Position numbers and translations under genes: made by a program | In this document: piece after piece, positions 1-7,033 of the stretch | How positions within the stretch are numbered: the first letter of the stretch is position 1 | Layout of the letters: each line of letters starts with the position of its first letter | NCBI GenBank assembly: GCA_023437865.1 | Contig: JAEZFE010000143.1 | Coordinates: 1 to 10,707 of the forward strand | From: Pseudomonadota bacterium | Lineage (GTDB): Bacteria; Pseudomonadota; Alphaproteobacteria; Rhodospirillales; Magnetospirillaceae | Length of the DNA: 10,707 nucleotides | Direction of reading: 5' to 3' | Notes under the pieces: generated by a model | Told to the model about the DNA's origin: nothing | Databases searched by the model: none | The model's input: the letters and a program-made list of their open reading frames with translations, nothing else

Positions 1-17
1 TCGCACCTCTCCGTCCT

Positions 18-1415
18 TTAAATCGCGTTCGCCTTGGCGATTTGGGCCAGCATTCGGTAGCTGTCCTTGGGGGTGCGCTGCAAGGTCTCGTAATCAACGC
101 GGACGATGCCGAAGCGCTTGGACAGGCCGAAGGCCCATTCGAAGTTGTCAAGCAGGGACCAGGCCAGATAGCCCTTGAGGTTGACGCCGTCGGTCAGCGC
201 GCGGTGAACCTGTTCGATGTGTTCTTTGATGAACAGGGCGCGGTCGGCATCGTGGACCTGACCGTCCTCGGCCACCGCGTCGTCATAGGCGGCGCCGTTT
301 TCGGCGACGTAGACGGCGGGGTTGCCGTAATTGTTCTTAAGGTCGAGGAGCTGCTCGTACAGGCCCTCGGGCTGCACCGGCCAGCCCATATGGGTGTAGC
401 GCTTGGCCTTGGGATCACCCCAGCCGGCGTTGAACGGGCGGCCTTCCTCGTGCCGCATGGTGTTGCGGCCGTAGTAGTTGATGCCCAGCAGGTCGATGGG
501 GAACTTTGCCAGCTCCAGATCGCCGGGCTGGACGAAGCTCGCCATCTGCTCGGCGACGATGTCGGGCAGCTTGCCCTTGAACAGGCTGTCCAGGGTGACG
601 CGGTTCCAGGCGGCGTCCCACAAAGCGGCGGCGCGCACGTCCTTGGGGTTGTTCGGGTCGTCGGGGACGCAGGGGGAAACATTGGTGACGGTGCCGAGGA
701 TGGCGTCGCTCATCTCGGCGCGGATGGCGCGCAGGGCGGCGCCTTGCGCCAGGTTCTGGTGGTGCAGGGCCTTGAGGATGCCGATCTCGCCCAGGCGGTG
801 GCCGGGGGCGTGCTCGCCGACGCCATAGCCGAAGATGGCGACGACGTTGGGCTCGTTCAGCATCACCCAGTTCTTGACGCGATCACCCAGGCGGCGGCTG
901 GCGACGCGGGCATATTCGGCGAAGGGCTCGGTGACCGCGCGGCCCTGCCAGCCGCCCTTGTCCTCCAGCGGCTGCGGCAGGTCCCAGTGGTACAGGCAGG
1001 CCATGGGCTGGATGCCGGCCTTGAGCAACTCGTCCACCAGACAGTCGTAGAAATCCAGGCCCTTCTGGTTCACTGCGCCGGTGCCTTCGGGGATGATGCG
1101 CGGCCAGGCCAGCGAGAAGCGGTAGGCGTTGAAGCCGGCCGCCTTCATCAGCGCCACGTCCTCGGGATAGCGGTGGTAGTGGTCACAGGCCTTGGCGGCG
1201 CTGCTGCCGTCCTGGATGCGGCCGGCCTTGGTGAAGGTGTCCCAGATGTCGGGTCCCCGGCCATCGACGTCGAGCGCGCCCTCGATCTGGTAGGACGAGG
1301 TCGAGGCGCCCCACATCCAGCCCTTGGGGAACGGACGGGTGAGCGCGGCGGTGACGGGGGTGGGAATGGTGGCCATGGCGGCGGCTCCAACAAGAAATTG
1401 ACGGCGGGAAATCAC
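18..1415 (-). CDS. Tat-exported glycoside hydrolase family 1 (beta-glucosidase-like)
   Basis: This 465-residue protein is a full-length GH1 retaining beta-glycosidase that hydrolyses terminal beta-linked glucose or related sugars. The fold opens with FPKGWMWGASTSSYQIEGA (residues 28-46), including sugar-binding Gln43. YHWDLPQPL follows at 142-150, then LNEPN with acid/base Glu188, NYYGR at 313-317, and VAENG with nucleophile Glu372. The aglycone/glycone motif WSLLDNFEW spans 419-427. All catalytic positions are intact. The N-terminus reads SRRQFLVG, then a hydrophobic stretch and VTAA near residues 21-24. This is a plausible twin-arginine signal with cleavage around residue 23, so export to the periplasm is inferred; many bacterial GH1 enzymes are cytoplasmic. 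The start codon is GTG, with AGGGG about 10 nt upstream. It lies 18 nt downstream of acyP and is probably cotranscribed. Exact substrate (cellobiose, aryl-glucoside, galactoside) cannot be read from sequence. Confidence 0.93.
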   Translation of the reverse strand: MISRRQFLVGAAAMATIPTPVTAALTRPFPKGWMWGASTSSYQIEGALDVDGRGPDIWDTFTKAGRIQDGSSAAKACDHYHRYPEDVALMKAAGFNAYRFSLAWPRIIPEGTGAVNQKGLDFYDCLVDELLKAGIQPMACLYHWDLPQPLEDKGGWQGRAVTEPFAEYARVASRRLGDRVKNWVMLNEPNVVAIFGYGVGEHAPGHRLGEIGILKALHHQNLAQGAALRAIRAEMSDAILGTVTNVSPCVPDDPNNPKDVRAAALWDAAWNRVTLDSLFKGKLPDIVAEQMASFVQPGDLELAKFPIDLLGINYYGRNTMRHEEGRPFNAGWGDPKAKRYTHMGWPVQPEGLYEQLLDLKNNYGNPAVYVAENGAAYDDAVAEDGQVHDADRALFIKEHIEQVHRALTDGVNLKGYLAWSLLDNFEWAFGLSKRFGIVRVDYETLQRTPKDSYRMLAQIAKANAI

Positions 1416-1433
1416 TTGGACTCTGCCCCTAGT

Positions 1434-1718
1434 TTACACGGTGGCGCGCTGGTGGAAACCCTGTCCGGGCGTCTCGGACCAGGGTTCCTGATGAATGGTG
1501 GTGACTTGGGCGGCGGGCGGTCCCTGGCGGCACAGCTCGACCAGGGCGTCGACCTGGAAGGCAGGGCCGGAGACCACTGCCTCGACGCGTCCGTCGGACA
1601 GGTTGCGCACCCACCCGTCCAGCCCGCGCGCCCTCGCCGCGTCCACCGTCCAGCCGCGATACCACACGCCTTGCACGCGGCCTTCGATCAGCAGGCGAAT
1701 GGTCTTATGGGTTTCCAT
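1434..1718 (-). CDS. acyP: Acylphosphatase
   Basis: This 94-residue cytosolic enzyme hydrolyses carboxyl-phosphate bonds in acyl phosphates such as acetyl phosphate, carbamoyl phosphate or 1,3-bisphosphoglycerate. The signature GRVQGVWYR (13-21) supplies the phosphate-binding loop and catalytic Arg21. GLDGWVRN (32-39) supplies catalytic Asn39, and the following NLSDGRVEAVVSGP is the usual family continuation. Length matches the 90-100 residue family norm. The reading frame is open to 1742, but the ATG at 1716-1718 is preferred because a perfect AAGGAGG lies 5 nt upstream and homologues begin near this point. The first gene of a probable two-gene unit with the GH1 gene. A metabolic link between the two is not established; cotranscription may be incidental. 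Confidence 0.93.
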   Translation of the reverse strand: METHKTIRLLIEGRVQGVWYRGWTVDAARARGLDGWVRNLSDGRVEAVVSGPAFQVDALVELCRQGPPAAQVTTIHQEPWSETPGQGFHQRATV

Positions 1719-1723
1719 GGGCA

Positions 1724-1730
1724 CCTCCTT
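1724..1730 (-). promoter_or_regulatory. Ribosome binding site of acyP
   Basis: The minus strand reads AAGGAGG here, followed by 5 nt and then ATG. This near-consensus Shine-Dalgarno decides the start of acyP at 1718 over the in-frame ATG at 1742. Confidence 0.85.
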
Positions 1731-1739
1731 CGATGGGCA

Positions 1740-1768
1740 CAAATAAGTGCAAACGGACTCACCACCAA
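1740..1768 (-). promoter_or_regulatory. Possible sigma-70-like promoter for acyP
   Basis: On the minus strand a TTGGTG box (1763-1768) and a TATTTG box (1740-1745) are separated by 17 nt, the canonical spacing. The implied start site near 1733 would leave a short leader just containing the Shine-Dalgarno. The -10 box is poor (three of six matches) and alphaproteobacterial promoters are hard to call by eye, so this is tentative. Confidence 0.25.
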
Positions 1769-1816
1769 GGCCGCCAAGACGGCTTCTGGAGCCTCTCCAT
1801 GCTCGTGGGGTAATTA

Positions 1817-1831
1817 ATCGACTGGGTCGAT
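1817..1831. promoter_or_regulatory. 15-bp inverted repeat in the divergent region (possible operator)
   Basis: ATCGAC and GTCGAT form a perfect 6-bp inverted repeat around a TGG centre. It sits between the divergent acyP and DUF2061 genes, about 99 nt from acyP and 83 nt from the DUF2061 start, in the most AT-rich part of this gap. It could be a dimeric regulator site or merely a small hairpin. No family of regulator is recognised. Confidence 0.25.
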
Positions 1832-1914
1832 ATCAACTCGCGTGACTTCCAATTGGCCCGGTGACCCCGCCGGCGGTTACTAAGGATGCGAACCGACAGC
1901 CAGGGAGGCAGGCC

Positions 1915-2133
1915 ATGATCATCGCAGCCAAGACGACGTCGACCGTGGTGGTCCACCTGCTGGTGGCGGTTACCGTCGGCTACGTGTTGACCGGCAGTCT
2001 GGCGGTGGCGGGCATGGTGGCCCTGGTCGAGCCCATCTGCAACGTGGTGGCGCTGCACTTCCACGAAAAGGCGTGGAAGCGGATCACGGGGCGCATCGGC
2101 CGCGCCAAGGGCGGGTGCCTGGCGCATTGTTGA
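1915..2133 (+). CDS. DUF2061-family small membrane protein
   Basis: This 72-residue protein resembles the DUF2061 family. It starts with a short polar K-T-T-S-T segment and has two hydrophobic stretches at about 10-25 and 27-46. The family-like hairpin LTGSLAVAG links them, and it then carries NVVALHFHEKAW (43-54), whose HE-K-x-W core is the most recognisable family mark. The tail is basic (KRITGRIGRAK) and ends with two cysteines. It is probably an inner-membrane protein with two spans; the family's function is unknown. The frame is open from 1861, but the ATG at 1915 is chosen because AGGGAGG (1902-1908) lies 6 nt before it and the upstream residues look non-conserved. It is the only plus-strand gene, divergent from acyP and convergent with pccA. 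Confidence 0.75.
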   Translation: MIIAAKTTSTVVVHLLVAVTVGYVLTGSLAVAGMVALVEPICNVVALHFHEKAWKRITGRIGRAKGGCLAHC

Positions 2134-2147
2134 TCCCTGGGTCGTCA

Positions 2148-2166
2148 CCCCGGCCTTGAGCCGGGG
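2148..2166. repeat. Hairpin, REP-like palindrome
   Basis: CCCCGGC and GCCGGGG form a perfect 7-bp stem around the loop CTTGA, 14 nt after the DUF2061 stop codon and preceded by GTCGTCA. The form (GTCA, C-rich arm, short loop, G-rich arm) resembles dispersed palindromic elements common between genes in alphaproteobacterial genomes. No second copy is present in the window, so repeat status is inference. It may also help terminate the plus-strand transcript, though no T-run follows. Confidence 0.4.
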
Positions 2167-2185
2167 GCCATCGGAATGGGATGCG

Positions 2186-2205
2186 CGAAGGGGCGAGCCC
2201 CTTCG
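2186..2205. other. Perfect 8-bp hairpin in the convergent gap
   Basis: CGAAGGGG and CCCCTTCG pair across the tetraloop CGAG. On the plus strand the stem is followed by pyrimidine-rich TCTTCGTCCT rather than a true T-run, so it is a weak candidate terminator for the DUF2061 gene. It may instead be the second half of the palindromic element beginning at 2148. Confidence 0.45.
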
Positions 2206-2215
2206 TCTTCGTCCT

Positions 2216-2254
2216 CAAAGAAAAAGCCCCCGGGCCGCATGGGCACGGGGGCTT
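2216..2254 (-). terminator. Intrinsic terminator of the pccB-pccA unit
   Basis: Read on the minus strand, AAGCCCCCG and CGGGGGCTT form a perfect 9-bp stem around a 13-nt loop, followed at once by TTTTTCTTT. It begins about 25 nt after the pccA stop. This is a textbook rho-independent terminator, and it implies that pccA is the last gene of its transcript. The plus strand lacks a T-run, so it is unlikely to work both ways. Confidence 0.88.
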
Positions 2255-2278
2255 CGAGTTTGGGTGCCTGGATCCGGC

Positions 2279-4267
<1,989 letters not shown>

Positions 4268-4281
4268 GCTCGCAGCCCCCA

Positions 4282-5814
<1,533 letters not shown>

Positions 5815-5874
5815 CCGATTTCCCCTAGTGAAGGTCAGGGCACGCGCCGGAATGTGGGCACGCACGGCGCCTTC

Positions 5875-5891
5875 GGGTGGTAACCCCACCC
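5875..5891 (-). other. Hairpin in the pccB leader
   Basis: On the minus strand GGGTGG and CCACCC pair around a 5-nt loop, about 60 nt before the pccB start. No T-run follows, so it is not an intrinsic terminator. It may only stabilise the 5' end of the message; no riboswitch family is recognised. Confidence 0.35.
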
Positions 5892-5964
5892 TTATGGTCA
5901 GGGCTGTGCAGATAGCATTACTTCCGGCTGGCTTCCACCTAAAAAGGGCGCATAACCCCTCACG

Positions 5965-5981
5965 TTGTGTTGCAATTTGTG
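5965..5981. promoter_or_regulatory. TTGTG direct repeat with 12-nt period around TTGCAA
   Basis: On the plus strand two TTGTG units start 12 nt apart (5965 and 5977) with the palindrome TTGCAA (5970-5975) between them. It lies about 150 nt upstream of pccB. The 12-nt period and the TTGCAA core recall the TTTGCAAA-N4-TTTGCAAA motif reported for the propionate regulator PccR in Rhodobacter sphaeroides. The actual match is poor, however, so binding by such a regulator is speculation. Confidence 0.2.
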
Positions 5982-6059
5982 ACTAACGGAAAGGCTTGCG
6001 TCCCTTGGCTTTAACAGGGTTGCGCTCAATGCATGACTTGGGTAATAAAATTGCGGCCA

Positions 6060-6074
6060 AGTGGTAGGACCACT
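6060..6074. promoter_or_regulatory. Palindrome resembling a GntR/FCD-family operator
   Basis: AGTGGT and ACCACT form a perfect 15-bp palindrome around AGG. The core TGGTAGGACCA fits the TNGTNNNACNA form used by FadR, PdhR and related GntR regulators of the FCD subfamily. It lies 245 nt upstream of the pccB start in AT-rich DNA, just beyond the last terminator-like hairpin of the neighbouring unit, so it could control the pccB promoter. No GntR gene is in the window. Confidence 0.4.
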
Positions 6075-6097
6075 GACGGTTTAAAAACCTCCAGATA

Positions 6098-6128
6098 GCA
6101 CAAAACCGCCGAAAACCGGCGGTTGTGC
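6098..6128 (-). terminator. Terminator-like hairpin upstream of the pccB promoter region
   Basis: AACCGCCG and CGGCGGTT pair perfectly around a 5-nt loop. Four more pairs (GCAC/GTGC) extend the stem past a 2-nt bulge. On the minus strand the core stem runs into TTTTG, the form of an intrinsic terminator with a short U-tract. It is about 140 nt after the ATP12 stop codon, so it ends either read-through from that unit or a separate short transcript. Confidence 0.55.
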
Positions 6129-6139
6129 GGGTAGGGTAG

Positions 6140-6155
6140 CCCGTGCATACACGGG
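6140..6155. other. Small hairpin CCCGTG/CACGGG
   Basis: A perfect 6-bp stem closes the 4-nt loop CATA. It lies 11 nt on the upstream (minus-strand) side of the terminator-like hairpin at 6098-6128, so a minus-strand RNA through here would contain two adjacent stem-loops. Confidence 0.4.
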
Positions 6156-6195
6156 TGACCGGTGAAATTTTGTTCTAAGGGCGCATGGCTGGGTA

Positions 6196-6217
6196 TGAAA
6201 GCGCCCCATGGGGGCGC
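6196..6217 (-). terminator. Probable terminator after the ATP12 gene
   Basis: On the minus strand GCGCCCC and GGGGCGC pair around a 3-nt loop and are followed by TTTCA. The stem is strong but the U-tract is short, so termination may be partial. It is 52 nt after the ATP12 stop codon. Confidence 0.5.
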
Positions 6218-6225
6218 CCCATCCA

Positions 6226-6242
6226 GCCGGGTTTGACCCGGC
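6226..6242 (-). other. Hairpin just after the ATP12 stop codon
   Basis: GCCGGGT and ACCCGGC form a perfect 7-bp stem with a 3-nt loop, 26 nt after the ATP12 stop. No T-run follows. It may protect the 3' end of the message or act with the next hairpin (6201-6217) as a compound terminator. Confidence 0.4.
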
Positions 6243-6268
6243 CATCCGGTGAATAGCAGAGTCGCGGC

Positions 6269-6973
6269 CTAGATCAGGCGCAGCAGCCGTTCGGCGGCCA
6301 GGATGTCGCGCTTCAGCACCTCGCGGCGGTCGGCGGCCTCGGCATCCTCGCCCCATTGCTCGACCTGGAAGGTTTCGTCCAGTTGCGAGGCTTCGTAGGT
6401 CTCCAGCCCGCCCAGGCGGCCTTCGACCAGCGCCAGCGCCAGCACCAGCGAGCCTGCGGCGGCGCACGCCGATTGGGCGGCGGTCAGGCGCCACACGTCA
6501 TAGCTTTCCAGCCGCGCCATCAAGGCGGCCAGCGCCCCGGCGGGCTGCTCGACGGCCAGGATGCCGCCGGTGGTGACCATCCCGGCTCCCAGTTCCTCGG
6601 CGGCCCAATCCAGCAGCGGCTGCCAGGTCTCGGTCTGGCGCTTGACCAGATCCGGCGGAAAGTCGGCGCGGTAGCACAGCAGGTCGGTCTCGGCGAACTT
6701 GGACAGCTGATCCAGGATGGCCGGGCGCTCCGGGCCGATGCGGTCCAGCGCGGTGGATGCCAACTGCGTCATCGGCATGCCGGCGGGCTTGACCTCTTCG
6801 CCCTGGGCATCCCACTCGGCGGCGACGGCTTCGGCCAGACGCTTGGACGGCATGCTCAGTTTGTTGCCGGCGGGGGTCTTGACCGTGCGGCCGTCCAGCT
6901 GAATGGCAAAGCCGTTCTCGGTCTCGGCGATGCCGGCCTGCTTGTAAAAGCGCTTCAGGGTCTTGTTCAGCAT
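6269..6973 (-). CDS. ATP12-family F1-ATPase assembly chaperone
   Basis: This 234-residue protein belongs to the ATP12 family, whose mitochondrial members bind the F1 alpha subunit before assembly of the alpha/beta hexamer. Alphaproteobacterial members are the bacterial relatives, presumed cytosolic with a related role. Visible family marks are the N-terminal KRFYKQAGI (8-15) and the beta-strand segment QLDGRTVKTPAG (25-36). Then come AAEWDAQ (51-57), the hallmark ETDLLCYRA (95-103), and the C-terminal acidic block DETFQVEQWGEDAEAADRR (199-217). Length is normal for bacterial members. The ATG at 6971-6973 is chosen because GGAGGG lies about 9 nt upstream and the 16 residues before it are proline-rich and unlike the family. 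It is the last gene of a minus-strand unit, 60 nt after the preceding gene and followed by hairpins. The ATP synthase genes themselves are not here. Confidence 0.92.
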   Translation of the reverse strand: MLNKTLKRFYKQAGIAETENGFAIQLDGRTVKTPAGNKLSMPSKRLAEAVAAEWDAQGEEVKPAGMPMTQLASTALDRIGPERPAILDQLSKFAETDLLCYRADFPPDLVKRQTETWQPLLDWAAEELGAGMVTTGGILAVEQPAGALAALMARLESYDVWRLTAAQSACAAAGSLVLALALVEGRLGGLETYEASQLDETFQVEQWGEDAEAADRREVLKRDILAAERLLRLI

Positions 6974-7033
6974 GTCCGGGTCCCTCCATGGCGTTGGGGG
7001 GAGATAGGGGAAAACGCCCAAGGGAACAAGCTG

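Larger units (their letters stand above)
5815..6268. other. Gene-free intergenic region: pccB leader and upstream-unit terminators
   Basis: No convincing protein gene, tRNA or known RNA family was found in this 454-nt stretch, which is visibly more AT-rich between about 5930 and 6105 than its neighbours. From the right (minus-strand direction) it holds hairpins at 6226-6242 and 6201-6217 after the ATP12 gene, then a small hairpin at 6140-6155 and a terminator-like hairpin at 6098-6128. Next come a GntR-like palindrome at 6060-6074 and a 12-nt-period direct repeat at 5965-5981. A leader hairpin lies at 5875-5891 and the pccB Shine-Dalgarno at about 5821-5826. The pccB promoter must lie within roughly 5880-6097, but no confident -35/-10 pair could be assigned. 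Confidence 0.7.

Noticed and set aside
1..17. Shine-Dalgarno-like GGAGAGG on the minus strand right after the GH1 stop
   Set aside because: It could precede another gene in the same unit, but the window ends before any start codon, so nothing can be supported.
42..1817. 591-codon open frame on the plus strand, opposite the GH1 and acyP genes
   Set aside because: It is an antisense frame created by high GC3. Its protein is a low-complexity string of Gly, Val, Ala and Asp with no domain, and both minus-strand genes beneath it have intact catalytic motifs.
5893..5985. Possible small plus-strand gene (about 30 codons) antisense to the pccB leader
   Set aside because: There is no Shine-Dalgarno before the ATG and the peptide shows no recognisable feature.
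6120..6200. Possible tRNA or known structured RNA
   Set aside because: No acceptor/T-arm pattern with a TTC-type loop and no CCA-end arrangement could be found; only isolated stem-loops are present.
6081..6494. 137-codon minus-strand frame reaching from the ATP12 3' end into the intergenic region
   Set aside because: Most of it is a frame-shifted copy of the ATP12 coding sequence, it is Arg/Gly/Ala-rich, and it reads through two terminator-like hairpins.
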